DNA of 50,491 bases from Myxococcus xanthus (GTDB lineage Bacteria; Myxococcota; Myxococcia; Myxococcales; Myxococcaceae): contig NZ_JABFNS010000059.1 of the NCBI RefSeq assembly GCF_013116825.1, forward strand, positions 1-50,491, given 5' to 3'. Both the position numbers and the translations under genes were made by a program. Shown one piece after another: positions 35,180-43,920 of the stretch. The notes beneath the pieces were generated by a model. It had not been told where the DNA came from, searched no databases, and was given only the letters and a program-made list of their open reading frames with translations. The first letter of the stretch is position 1. Each line of letters starts with the position of its first letter.

Positions 35180-36390
35180 GATTTTCTTCGATGCGGACTC
35201 AGCCCCGGATGCCGCGTGGCTTCACCTTGCTTGAGGTGATGATCGCGAGCGCTATCGGGCTCATCGTGCTTGGAGCAGGGCTGGTGGCGGCCATGCAGAT
35301 GCAGCGTCGCTCCCACTTCGAGGAACAGACGATGCTGGCGCAGTCCACCGGCCGGGTGGTCAAGGAGCTGATTGCCGCGGACCTGCAGCGCGCCGGTACA
35401 GGCATGGGTAATGCGCGCATCGTCTTCAGCGACATGCGCACCCAGACGGCCATCCAGGTATGGACCGAGCCAGACCTCTCTGCGGTCGACGTGACGCGTC
35501 CCTTTCCCGCGGATCCCAACTTCGCACTGCCGCCCGCGGGCCCCTACGAGGAGTTCGTGTCGGACGTCCTGCAGCTCCACTGGGGCGATACACGTGGGAT
35601 GGTGACGCTGGCCAACTGCGGCGCCACGGTGCGCTCAGGGGCGCAGGACTTCTGCACGACCCCCAATCCCTCCCCACGGCTTCAGCCCACCGTTACGCCC
35701 TCACTTCCCGCCTTCGCGGTGAATCCGAACCGACAGGTGGCGTGTCATCTCCGCGTCCTCAATGTGAACACGGGCGGCAACTCCGTCACGGCCGATCCTG
35801 GCTTCGGCACGGACCCCACGAACGCCCCTCCATGTGGCAACCCGGCCGACAACCTCTGGCGAGTTGACCGTCCAGACCAGGAGTCCTGGCGAATCATGCC
35901 GGCCCAGAGTGCGGCCTACCGGGTCAACTGGGCCAGCGGAACGCCTACGCTGGAGTATCTAGGCACGGGCGCGGCAGACTGGGTGGTTTTGAGCCGCGAC
36001 GTGGAGAGCCTCAAGGTCCGGCTGGGCGTCATGAGCCACGTCCCACCACTGGGCTTCCGCTGGTTCCCCGATGTCGCAGCGGGCCTTCCGGAGCTTGATA
36101 CCTGCACGATTGAAACCTGTGCCATCGACCAGCACCCGAGCGAACTGGTCGCCCCAGCGACAGACGACGAGCTGCGAACGCGGCTGCGGCAACGCATCCG
36201 CGAGGTGGAGGTCACCCTGGTGGTCCGCACGCCGCGGCAAGACCGGCACGCATTCAATCCAGATGCCCCCATCGAACTGGACCCGGAAGACCTTCCCATC
36301 GATGGCTTCAAGCGGCGCACCTTTACCTTCCGGGTGACACTCCGGAACTTCGCCGCGGGTGGCTTGCTTCCCGTTCCGGTGGGAAATTGA
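35176..36390 (+). CDS. pilW: PilW-like minor pilin
   Basis: This 404-residue protein has a prepilin signal (MRTQPRMPRG, cleavage after Gly15, then FTLLEVMIASAIGLIVLGAG) with Glu at +5. It is typical of PilW in having a large soluble domain. The middle contains several Cys (LANCGATV, AQDFCTTP, VACHL) and a Pro/Asn-rich segment. The C-terminal part (LRQRIREVEVTLVVRTPRQD) is the usual PilW ending. It starts with GTG and overlaps pilV by four bases. It belongs to the pilus tip/priming complex. Confidence 0.92.
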   Translation: MRFSSMRTQPRMPRGFTLLEVMIASAIGLIVLGAGLVAAMQMQRRSHFEEQTMLAQSTGRVVKELIAADLQRAGTGMGNARIVFSDMRTQTAIQVWTEPDLSAVDVTRPFPADPNFALPPAGPYEEFVSDVLQLHWGDTRGMVTLANCGATVRSGAQDFCTTPNPSPRLQPTVTPSLPAFAVNPNRQVACHLRVLNVNTGGNSVTADPGFGTDPTNAPPCGNPADNLWRVDRPDQESWRIMPAQSAAYRVNWASGTPTLEYLGTGAADWVVLSRDVESLKVRLGVMSHVPPLGFRWFPDVAAGLPELDTCTIETCAIDQHPSELVAPATDDELRTRLRQRIREVEVTLVVRTPRQDRHAFNPDAPIELDPEDLPIDGFKRRTFTFRVTLRNFAAGGLLPVPVGN

Positions 36391-36392
36391 GC

Positions 36393-37040
36393 ATGAAGCG
36401 CACACGAGGAATCACGCTGCTGGAGATGATGGTGACGGTGGCCATCGCCTCCATCCTGCTCTCCGCGGCGCTGGTGGGCATCCAGACACCCGTCGACCGC
36501 CAGCGGGAGAACGAGGCCACGCGCGAGTTGTGGGCCTCCACGCTCCGTGCCCGGCAGCGCGCCATCTCCACCAACCAGCCCGTGCGCATCGTCGTGGAGG
36601 AGAACGTCCCTCGCGGCGATGGAACCTCCCGCACGGTGGCCCGGTGGGAGCAGCTCCGGTGCGACAATGAATGGGACAACGCGACCTGCCCCGCGAACGG
36701 ATGTGAGAACGCCACCTGCCGTGCCAACCCGGACTGCTGCAGCGAGGTGGGTCCGGACATCGTCATTCCCGTCTCCATGAACGCAGCTGCGATTCATGGG
36801 CTCTGCTACATGCCCGGCACCGGCCGTCCCGTGCGCCCGGGCGACCTGGGCTGCATGCGGGACTCGCTCGATGACCTGCCCGCGCTGGATGCCGCAGCCC
36901 CGGGCAACCTGCGCTTCGACTTCACATCGGGCCGCGCGCGCAGCCTCATCATGGTGGAGCCCCGGACGGGCTTGGCCAGCGTGCTGGACTGCAACTCCCA
37001 GGCGGCGATCGACCGCCCGGTGGCTGAGTGCGCGAACTGA
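36393..37040 (+). CDS. fimU: FimU/GspH-like minor pilin
   Basis: The 215-residue minor pilin has the prepilin signal KRTRG, cleavage after Gly6, then ITLLEMMVTVAIASILLSAA with Glu at +5. The following helix (NEATRELWASTLRARQRAI) and the GspH-type VRIVVEE fit FimU. An unusual Cys-rich insert with about seven Cys (CDNEWDNATC, GCENATC, PDCC) occupies the middle. It has few counterparts in textbook FimU proteins. ATG 36393 lies just after the pilW stop; TTG 36387 is also in frame. It is the last gene of the operon, followed by a hairpin shared with ileS. Confidence 0.87.
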   Translation: MKRTRGITLLEMMVTVAIASILLSAALVGIQTPVDRQRENEATRELWASTLRARQRAISTNQPVRIVVEENVPRGDGTSRTVARWEQLRCDNEWDNATCPANGCENATCRANPDCCSEVGPDIVIPVSMNAAAIHGLCYMPGTGRPVRPGDLGCMRDSLDDLPALDAAAPGNLRFDFTSGRARSLIMVEPRTGLASVLDCNSQAAIDRPVAECAN

Positions 37041-37064
37041 GCTCGCGCCTCGCCTGAGAAGTTC

Positions 37065-37093
37065 CCCTCCCCGGACACACCCGCCGGGGAGGG
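37065..37093. terminator. Bidirectional hairpin between fimU and ileS
   Basis: CCCTCCCCGG (37065-37074) and CCGGGGAGGG (37084-37093) form a perfect 10-base stem with a 9-base loop. It lies between the stops of the convergent genes fimU (37040) and ileS (37112), as expected of a terminator working in both directions. Confidence 0.7.
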
Positions 37094-37111
37094 CACCTCG
37101 AAGACGGCCCG

Positions 37112-40012
37112 CTACGCCGCCAGGGCCTCGCGGCACTTGAGGCAGACGTCGCCGCCCTGCCCCACCGCTTCCGAGTACGTCCAGCAGCGCGGGCACTTCT
37201 CGCCATGGGCCGGGAGCACCTCGGCCGTGACGCGGACGCCTTCGCCGAAGGCCTGCGCTACTTCCAGCGTCTGCGCCGCAGCCCCCTTCACGTCCGCCAG
37301 CTCCACCTGGCTGGTGATGAAGAGGCCCGGCAGCTCGGCCAGGTTCGCCTGGAGGAAGTCGCGCGCCGCGCCCTCCGCCGTTAGCACCACCCGCGCCTCC
37401 AGCGATGAGCCAATGCGCTTGTCCCGCCGCGCAGCCTCCAGCACGCCCTGTACCGCTCCGCGCACCGCGAAGAGCTTCGCGTAGCGCTCGGCCAGCGCCG
37501 GGTCCAACTTCGCGGACACCACCGGGAAGCCGCCCAGGAAGACGCTCTCCACCGGCTTGCCCGGCAGCGTCTGCCACGCCTCCTCCGCCGTGAAGCTCAT
37601 CACCGGCGCCAGGAGGCGCAGCAGCACCGAGGCCACCTCGTACAGCACCGTCTGCGCGCCGCGCCGGGGCTGCCCGTCCGCGCGCCACGTGTAGAGCCGG
37701 TCCTTGAGGATGTCGAAGTACACCGCCGACAAGTCACCGGCGACGAAGTCCACCACCGTCGCGTAGACGAGGTGGAACTCGTAGTCCTCGTACGCCTTGC
37801 GCACCCGCACCACCACCTCCGCCAGCCGCCCCAACGCCCAGCGGTCCAACGGCAGCAACTCCGCCTCCGGCACCGCGTGCTTCGCCGGGTCGAAGTCGTA
37901 GAGGTTGCTCAGCGCATAGCGGACGGTGTTGCGAATCTTCCGGTAGCCTTCCGACAGGCCCTTCAGAATCTGGTCCGACAGCCGCACGTCATTGCGGTAG
38001 TCGCTGGCCGCCACCCACAGGCGCAGCACCTCCGCGCCGTACTGCTGGATGACCTTGTCCGGCGCCACCACGTTGCCGCGGCTCTTGGACATCTTCTCGC
38101 CCTGGCCATCCACCACGAAGCCGTGCGTGAGGCAGGCCTTGTACGGCGACATGTCGCGCGTGCCCACCGCCACCAGCATGGACGAATGGAACCAGCCGCG
38201 GTGCTGGTCGCTGCCCTCCAGGAAGAGGTCCGCCGGAATCCGCTGCCGCTTCTCCAGCACCGCGGAGAACATGCACGCCGAGTCGAACCACACGTCGAGG
38301 ATGTCCGTCTCGCGGCGGAACTCTCCCTTGCCGCAGCGCGGGCACTGGAAGTCCGCGCCCAGGAAGTCCTTCACCGGCGTGCGGTACCACACGCCCACGC
38401 CCTCCTTCTCCACCGCCGCCGCCACCCGCTCCATCAACTCCGGCGACACCACGGCTTCCTCGCAGCCCTCGCAGTAGGCGATGCAGATGGGCACGCCCCA
38501 CGTCCGCTGCCGGCTGATGGTCCAGTCCGGCCGCGTCTCCAGCATGCCGCGGATGCGGCTGTGCCCCCACGAGGGCACCCACTGCACCTTGTCCACCTGC
38601 TCCAGCACCACCTGGCGGAACGTCTGCGTCCCATGGAAGGGCGCGTCCATGGGGATGAACCACTGGTACGTCGCGCTCAGGATGACCGGATTGCGGCAGC
38701 GCCAGCAGTGCGGATACGTGTGCGCCACCGTGTCCGTGGCGCCGTTGAGCAGCGCGCCCTTCTCCACCAGCAACTGGATGACGACGGGGTTCGCCTCGAA
38801 CACGCGCCGGCCTTCCAGCGCCGGCCCCACCGTGTCGTCGTAGCGGCCGTCCGGGCGCACGGGGTTGTAGATGTCCAACCCGTACTTCAGGCCGACCTCA
38901 TAGTCCTCCTGGCCGTGCCCCGGCGCGGTGTGCACCAGGCCCGTACCGGCCTCCAGCGTCACGTGCTCGCCCAGGAGGACGCGGCCCCGGCGCTCGTAGA
39001 ACGGGTGCTGGTACGTCAGGTGCTCCAGCTCCTCGCCGCGCGCGTACGCCAGGATGCGCGACGGGTCCACCAACGCCGCCGCGGAGACCTCTCCGCCGGG
39101 CAGCTCCACGCGCTTCACCGCCAGCTCGTCCGCCTTCACCTCCGCCAGCACCTTGGGCAAGAGCTCCCGTGCGACGCAGATGACGCGCGTGCCCAGCTGG
39201 TAGAAGACGTACTCGAACTCCGGGTTGACGGCGACGGCCAGGTTGGACGGCAGCGTCCACGGCGTGGTCGTCCAGATGACGAAGGCCACGTCCTTGCCCT
39301 TCAGCGAAGGCACGCGCTCGGCCAGCTCCGCGCCGGCCTGGAAGGCCACGTACACGGAGGGCGAGGTGTGATTCTCATACTCCACCTCCGCCTCCGCCAG
39401 CGCCGTCTGGTCATACAAGCACCAGTACACGGGCTTCTTGCGGCGGTAGAGCATGCCGCGCCTGGCGAACGCGGCCAGCTCGCGAATCTCCTGGGCCTCG
39501 TAGGTGAAGTCGAGCGTCTTGTACGGCTGCTCCCACGAGCCGAACACACCCAGGCGCTGGAACTCCGCCTTCTGGATGTCGACGAACTCCAGCGCATAGG
39601 CGCGGCACGCCTCCAGGAATGCGTCCCGAGACAGCGTGCGCTTGTCGACTTTCTTGTCCTTCAGCCGCTTCTCGACGGCCTGCTCAATCGGGAGCCCGTG
39701 CGTGTCCCAGCCGGGGATGAAGTCACACCGGCGGCCGGACATGTTCCGGTACTTCACCACGATGTCCTTGAGGACCTTGTTGAGCGCGTGGCCCGCGTGC
39801 AGGTGGCCGTTGGCGTAGGGCGGACCATCAGGCAGGACGAAGGGCTCCGCGTCCGCGTTCTGCTCCAGAATCTTCCCCCAAATCCCCCGCTCCGCCCACC
39901 AGCCGAGCATGCGCGGCTCGAGCTGCGCCAGGTTTCCCTTCATGGGGAAATCCGTGCGCGGCAGGTTGACCGAGTCCTTGAAGTCCTTTTCCTTCGGGGG
40001 CGTGTCGCTCAT
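37112..40012 (-). CDS. ileS: Isoleucyl-tRNA synthetase
   Basis: IleS charges tRNA-Ile in the cytoplasm. The 966-residue enzyme starts at ATG 40012 with the usual DFKDSVNLPRTDFPMKGNL. The HIGH motif is HLHAGH (residues 70-74 region), the editing domain has TTTPWTLPSNLAVAVNP, and the KMSKS loop is GEKMSKSRGN. WFHSSMLVAVG, LDVWFDSA, and the C-terminal zinc ribbon (CPRCWTYSEAVG, then CLKCREAL) are all present. The upstream frame extension looks non-coding. No T-box leader is visible in the 125 bases before the gene. It shares an upstream region with the divergent CX3C protein gene. Confidence 0.98.
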   Translation of the reverse strand: MSDTPPKEKDFKDSVNLPRTDFPMKGNLAQLEPRMLGWWAERGIWGKILEQNADAEPFVLPDGPPYANGHLHAGHALNKVLKDIVVKYRNMSGRRCDFIPGWDTHGLPIEQAVEKRLKDKKVDKRTLSRDAFLEACRAYALEFVDIQKAEFQRLGVFGSWEQPYKTLDFTYEAQEIRELAAFARRGMLYRRKKPVYWCLYDQTALAEAEVEYENHTSPSVYVAFQAGAELAERVPSLKGKDVAFVIWTTTPWTLPSNLAVAVNPEFEYVFYQLGTRVICVARELLPKVLAEVKADELAVKRVELPGGEVSAAALVDPSRILAYARGEELEHLTYQHPFYERRGRVLLGEHVTLEAGTGLVHTAPGHGQEDYEVGLKYGLDIYNPVRPDGRYDDTVGPALEGRRVFEANPVVIQLLVEKGALLNGATDTVAHTYPHCWRCRNPVILSATYQWFIPMDAPFHGTQTFRQVVLEQVDKVQWVPSWGHSRIRGMLETRPDWTISRQRTWGVPICIAYCEGCEEAVVSPELMERVAAAVEKEGVGVWYRTPVKDFLGADFQCPRCGKGEFRRETDILDVWFDSACMFSAVLEKRQRIPADLFLEGSDQHRGWFHSSMLVAVGTRDMSPYKACLTHGFVVDGQGEKMSKSRGNVVAPDKVIQQYGAEVLRLWVAASDYRNDVRLSDQILKGLSEGYRKIRNTVRYALSNLYDFDPAKHAVPEAELLPLDRWALGRLAEVVVRVRKAYEDYEFHLVYATVVDFVAGDLSAVYFDILKDRLYTWRADGQPRRGAQTVLYEVASVLLRLLAPVMSFTAEEAWQTLPGKPVESVFLGGFPVVSAKLDPALAERYAKLFAVRGAVQGVLEAARRDKRIGSSLEARVVLTAEGAARDFLQANLAELPGLFITSQVELADVKGAAAQTLEVAQAFGEGVRVTAEVLPAHGEKCPRCWTYSEAVGQGGDVCLKCREALAA

Positions 40013-40137
40013 GTCAACAGCGGCCGTAACACGCGGCCCCCAGGGCTTCAATGCGCGCAATCCCCACGCTATGCTGGACAGCCAGGCAAGGAGGAACCAG
40101 TCAGCCCCTCCGCCCAACACCTCTGCGAGGACTGACG

Positions 40138-40455
40138 ATGAAGAACCTTGGACTGATGCTCTTCCCACTCACGGTCCTGCTCCTGACAGGCTCCGTCGAG
40201 GCCGCGTCGCCCATCCCGGGAGCGGAGGCGCCGGTCAGCATTGGCCAGGCCAGCGACACCTCGTCCGTCAAGGACGAGGATGGCAATGACATCGAGCTGC
40301 CCAAGCACGATGCCAAGCAAACCCAATGCATCGCGAAGTGCCAGGAGCCTGTCGCGAAGTGCATCAGCGGGTGTGAAGGGGAAGACCGTAAATGCCAGCT
40401 GCGCTGTGCGCAGACCATGGAGCGCTGCGCCCGAAAGTGCGGCGTCCAGCTCTGA
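40138..40455 (+). CDS. Secreted protein with four regularly spaced CX3C motifs
   Basis: The 105-residue product has a signal peptide (LMLFPLTVLLLTGSVEAA, cleavage near residue 23) and an acidic linker. The C-terminal domain has eight Cys at 64, 68, 75, 79, 86, 90, 97 and 101, i.e. four CX3C pairs at a period of exactly 11 residues. In a helix such Cys would lie on one face, so they may pair between helices or bind a metal or heme-like ligand. Twin CX3C motifs occur in small Tim proteins, but the length and spacing differ and I claim no relation. GAGG upstream and ATG 40138 support the start. It converges on the gene at 40477 and is divergent from ileS. Function unknown. Confidence 0.82.
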   Translation: MKNLGLMLFPLTVLLLTGSVEAASPIPGAEAPVSIGQASDTSSVKDEDGNDIELPKHDAKQTQCIAKCQEPVAKCISGCEGEDRKCQLRCAQTMERCARKCGVQL

Positions 40456-40476
40456 CGGGGCGGGGCCCCCGGGGCC

Positions 40477-41286
40477 TCACTTCGGCTGCACCCCCAGCTT
40501 GCGATAGAGCCCGACCATCAGCATGTCGCCTTCGGGCTGAGTGCGGATGGTCAGTTGCTCCGTGCCTCGCTGAAACACACCGGGCTGCTCCGGGTCCTCG
40601 ACAAAGCCCGCCCGGGTCAACTCGACCTGATAGAACTCCCGGACCTCCGCGGACGTGGCCTTCACGGCGTACATGGCCATCTGCGAGCCTTCCAGATTGG
40701 ACCGCGTCACCTGCTCGGCGCCAGCCATCATCGGTGCCCAGTCCAGCTGAATGCTGCCTCCCGGGGTGTACTTGGACACATCGGAGGTCCCCAGAATCAA
40801 CGTGACGGTGTTGTCCTGGTTCTTCTGGAAGATGACCGTGTAGGCCGTGAGCGTCTCGGTATCCAGCGCCGTGAGCATGGGCTCGGCAATCGGTGAGTTG
40901 AGCGCCTCCGGCGAAGAGGAGATGAAGAGCCCCGCGGCCCGGAAGCGGTCCACCATGTGCTGGATGAGCGGGTCCATCTGCCAGGACGAGCGCGCGAGCT
41001 GAAGGTGCATGGGCACACCATCCGTCACCTGGAGCCCGGGAGACTCCACCCAGGCGGTCACGGCGGGGATGTCCCAGCGGAAGGACGGGCGAGCCGGTGG
41101 CGTGCCTGCGTCCTGCTCGGGCGCCGGCGCGGGCTTGGCGCCAGCGGCCGGAGCCTTCTTGGGAGGAGCCTTTCCCGCCTTCGCTTCCGCCGAGGGACGC
41201 ACCTTCGGGTCAGCGGGCTTCGACGTTTCAGCCAGCCCCACGGAGGGCGCCGTCGCGAGCGCCACACACATCAGCCACACGCGCAT
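40477..41286 (-). CDS. Secreted protein downstream of the Tad-like genes
   Basis: The 269-residue product has a signal peptide (VWLMCVALATAPSVGLA), a Lys/Ala/Pro-rich linker (about 25-65), and a C-terminal domain with alternating strands and helices (SFRWDIPAVTAW, GVPMHLQLARSSW, SEVREFYQVELTRAGF quoted in part). No named family is recognised. ATG 41286 overlaps the upstream stop by one base (TGATG); GTG 41295 is also in frame. As the last gene of the TadE/TadG-like cluster it probably acts with those proteins in the periplasm or outer membrane. Confidence 0.75.
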   Translation of the reverse strand: MRVWLMCVALATAPSVGLAETSKPADPKVRPSAEAKAGKAPPKKAPAAGAKPAPAPEQDAGTPPARPSFRWDIPAVTAWVESPGLQVTDGVPMHLQLARSSWQMDPLIQHMVDRFRAAGLFISSSPEALNSPIAEPMLTALDTETLTAYTVIFQKNQDNTVTLILGTSDVSKYTPGGSIQLDWAPMMAGAEQVTRSNLEGSQMAMYAVKATSAEVREFYQVELTRAGFVEDPEQPGVFQRGTEQLTIRTQPEGDMLMVGLYRKLGVQPK

Positions 41287-42302
41287 CAGGGACACTCATT
41301 CCCCAGGAAGCACGAGTCCCGGCGACCATAGGAGACGGGGTACGGAATGGCCTGCCAGTTGAGCCCCGGAGGCAACAAGCCCGGGGACGTGGGCCAACCC
41401 TTGAACCCCATGGTCGCCAGGCCGCCCATGGAGTCAGCGGGCAGCGGCTGACCGAAGAAGGCCTCCTCTCCCACGGCGCTCATCCAGAACATGTTCTCCG
41501 CGCCAAAGAAGAAGGGCAGCGGCAGCCCACCGACAACCGTCTGCGCCAGACGGCTCGCCGAGAAGTCCGGTCCAAAGGCATTCACCATCAGGCTGACGCC
41601 ATAGACGCTGGAAGCCATGCCCCAGTACGGCAGGTTCAAGGGGCAGGGGGCGGGAATATCGGGAATGATGGGGCACGAGCCGGACTCACCCGAGCCCGTC
41701 AGTCCCCAGTCATCCAGCATGCTGGTCAGACGGCCTGTGCAGTTGCCGCCCTGGGCGCGCCCCATGGCACACACGCGAATGGGGAGCATCTCGTAGTGCT
41801 CCGCCTGGAAGAAGCCCCCCGAGTCCCGCTGGGCGACCCGCTGAGGAATCCGGAAGGCCGTGAGGTCCGCCTGCGCGGTACAGGAGATGCCGCCGCCATC
41901 GCGGTAGGCAACCGACGTGAAGACGGGATGCGGGTCGAAGGTCGGACCGCCCTGGGTACACGACACCTGCATCCCCTCCGTCCGGGTCAACGCGAGCGTG
42001 ATGACGCCCGCGCTGTTGGTGGACGTGCGGCTGTCGAAGTCCCGGTAGCGCATGGCGGCGTCCTGCCCCGCGCGCTCCGCCGCCGCGGAAGACGGCGATG
42101 AGTCATTGGGCCACTCATGCAGCTTGTGTCCCGGCGCCTCCAACATGGCGGAGTGCGCCGCTTCGGTCACCTTCACCGAAAGGAAGGACACCTCGGCGAA
42201 GTGGATGACGAAGAGGAGGATGGTGATGAAGACGAGCGAGCCGATGGCCATCTCCACCATCGCCTGGCCTCGCTGGGTGCGACGCGAAGAAGGCCTCTTC
42301 AT
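41286..42302 (-). CDS. TadE-like pseudopilin/assembly protein
   Basis: This protein of 338 residues has the TadE-type N terminus SSRRTQRGQAMVEMAIGSLVFITILLFVIHFAEVSF (quoted here in part by key residues: GQAMVE, then a membrane helix), followed by a long soluble domain. The GQAMVEMA motif is the hallmark of TadE/TadF-like proteins that assist Flp pilus assembly. Several Cys occur in pairs (VSCTQG, ISCTAQ, CPIIPDIPAPCP, DSCFLGNEC). It starts at ATG 42302 just one base after the upstream stop and overlaps the next gene, so the set is an operon. The protein is much longer than a typical TadE (150-200 residues). Confidence 0.85.
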   Translation of the reverse strand: MKRPSSRRTQRGQAMVEMAIGSLVFITILLFVIHFAEVSFLSVKVTEAAHSAMLEAPGHKLHEWPNDSSPSSAAAERAGQDAAMRYRDFDSRTSTNSAGVITLALTRTEGMQVSCTQGGPTFDPHPVFTSVAYRDGGGISCTAQADLTAFRIPQRVAQRDSGGFFQAEHYEMLPIRVCAMGRAQGGNCTGRLTSMLDDWGLTGSGESGSCPIIPDIPAPCPLNLPYWGMASSVYGVSLMVNAFGPDFSASRLAQTVVGGLPLPFFFGAENMFWMSAVGEEAFFGQPLPADSMGGLATMGFKGWPTSPGLLPPGLNWQAIPYPVSYGRRDSCFLGNECP

Positions 42303-42303
42303 G

Positions 42304-43920
42304 TCACGGCCCTCCCCTGTAGCCCTGTGCACGCAGGGCCTCATATGCCTCCGCCGCCCAGCCCACGCCGGCGCCGTTCAGCTCGTCCACGAAATCCTCC
42401 GCGCCGCTGGAGTCCACGGTGGCGGGGACCAGCGTCGCGCGCCAGTACGGATTGAGCAGATTGGGAGGCTCGCGCCAGTGCTCGCGCCGATGGTAGTAGG
42501 CCAACCCGGTGGACACCGCCGTCTGGCGGCTGATGTTCAACCCGCCGCCCGCCGGCCCCAGGACGAGCCCGCTGTTGTCGAACCCGCTGTCCGTTCCTCC
42601 GAACCGGAAGCGGAACAGCAGGTTCCAGGGGTCCGCCTGGGTGCCACGCACGGCATAGTCCCGCTGGATGACCGCGAAGTTCTTCGGCTGGCCCCAGTTG
42701 TCATCCTTGTCCATGACCTTGACGCCGTTGTAGTCGACGAACATGGGCCAGACGGACGGGCACCCCATCCGGTTGCGGCCATAACAGGTCCCCATGTTGT
42801 GACGCGTCTGCGCCGGCTCCTGGTCACCCGGTCCCAGGCTCGGAGACCAGCGGTGCCGGTCCCTGGAATCGCTCGAATCCGAGGCGATGAGCAGCGACGC
42901 CGCGACACCGACTCCAAAGGTCTGCGTGGGGCACGGGGACCGGCCACGGGCGAAGGTGACGAAGGCCATGCCATGGTCATCCGCGATGGAGTACGTGTCC
43001 GTCGTGCCCAGATACGTGCCATGAAGCGGCGTGCGGGCCCAGTAGGTGCTGCCATCCCCCTGAATCATCACCGTGTCCGGGGCAGTCAACCGCCGCTGGA
43101 TACCCGCCGTGACGAGCATGTCATCGGTGGGGAAGATGCCACGGTTGGCGACGAAGCTGTGCCCCCGGCTGCCCATGGCCGCGTAGACGTGATGCCCATT
43201 GATGAGGTTGGGCCACGCCACGGCCCCCAGGTAGGGCGCCACCTCGCGGCGCGTCGTCGAGACACCGTCCACTCGGAGCTCACCCGCCCAGCGGCTGCCC
43301 GCGCTGGCGCTGTCGATGATGTCGTTCGCGGCGGACTGGTTGTTCAATTCGAGCATCATGCGCCCGTACTGGACGACCTGCCCCACGACGAACATCTGCT
43401 GCGCGGCCTGGCTGAGCCGCAACGCTCGCTGCGCGGCGGGCCGCTCGAGCTGATCCCACTGAGGAGCAATCTCCGTCCGGTCGTAGCGAGAGAGCGCGCT
43501 CTGGCTGCGGGTGATGTCCCGGACGCCCTGGATGGCGCACCTGCAGAAGCTGCTGCACCCCGAATAGGGAATGCAGCACGGCAACAACGCGATGTAGGGA
43601 AGCATCGCGATGGTGTAGGCATTCCGCGTGGCGCCAATCTGCGCGCGGTAGTAGCTGCTCCAGTCGATGAGGCTGTTCACCGCGGCCTTGGAGACCAGGT
43701 GGCCAATCTGCGCCCGGCTCATCAAGGCCATCTCGTTGAAGGCGCGCGCCGTCGTCGCCGCCTGGCTGTAGGCAGCGGCATCCGCCGCGGCCTGGACCTC
43801 CATCTTCTCCTTCACCTTGGAGCCAAACGACAACGTCAAGGTCACCAGCAGGGTGAGGAGCAACAGCGTCAAGGCGAACAGCACCAGCGTCTGTCCGCGG
43901 CTCAGTAGCTTGTGCGTCAT
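42304..43920 (-). CDS. TadG-like protein (Flp pilus assembly)
   Basis: The 538-residue protein begins with SRGQTLVLFALTLLLLTLLV, the TadG-type N-terminal motif and membrane helix, followed by QAAADAAAYSQA, a common helix in Tad-like proteins. A large soluble domain follows with an early Cys cluster (LLPCCIPYSGC, then SFCRC). No von Willebrand domain is evident. It should be inner-membrane anchored with the rest outside. Its ATG overlaps the upstream TadE-like stop by four bases (ATGA). Together with its neighbours it forms a Tad accessory module lacking the TadA ATPase and secretin in this window. Confidence 0.83.
   Translation of the reverse strand: MTHKLLSRGQTLVLFALTLLLLTLLVTLTLSFGSKVKEKMEVQAAADAAAYSQAATTARAFNEMALMSRAQIGHLVSKAAVNSLIDWSSYYRAQIGATRNAYTIAMLPYIALLPCCIPYSGCSSFCRCAIQGVRDITRSQSALSRYDRTEIAPQWDQLERPAAQRALRLSQAAQQMFVVGQVVQYGRMMLELNNQSAANDIIDSASAGSRWAGELRVDGVSTTRREVAPYLGAVAWPNLINGHHVYAAMGSRGHSFVANRGIFPTDDMLVTAGIQRRLTAPDTVMIQGDGSTYWARTPLHGTYLGTTDTYSIADDHGMAFVTFARGRSPCPTQTFGVGVAASLLIASDSSDSRDRHRWSPSLGPGDQEPAQTRHNMGTCYGRNRMGCPSVWPMFVDYNGVKVMDKDDNWGQPKNFAVIQRDYAVRGTQADPWNLLFRFRFGGTDSGFDNSGLVLGPAGGGLNISRQTAVSTGLAYYHRREHWREPPNLLNPYWRATLVPATVDSSGAEDFVDELNGAGVGWAAEAYEALRAQGYRGGP

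Noticed and set aside
37772-40135. Long plus-strand frame (787 codons) opposite ileS
   Set aside because: It is the reverse shadow of IleS and is Arg/His/Leu-rich without domains.
40013-40137. T-box leader before ileS
   Set aside because: No specifier stem or T-box sequence is visible, and T-boxes are not expected in deltaproteobacterial ileS.
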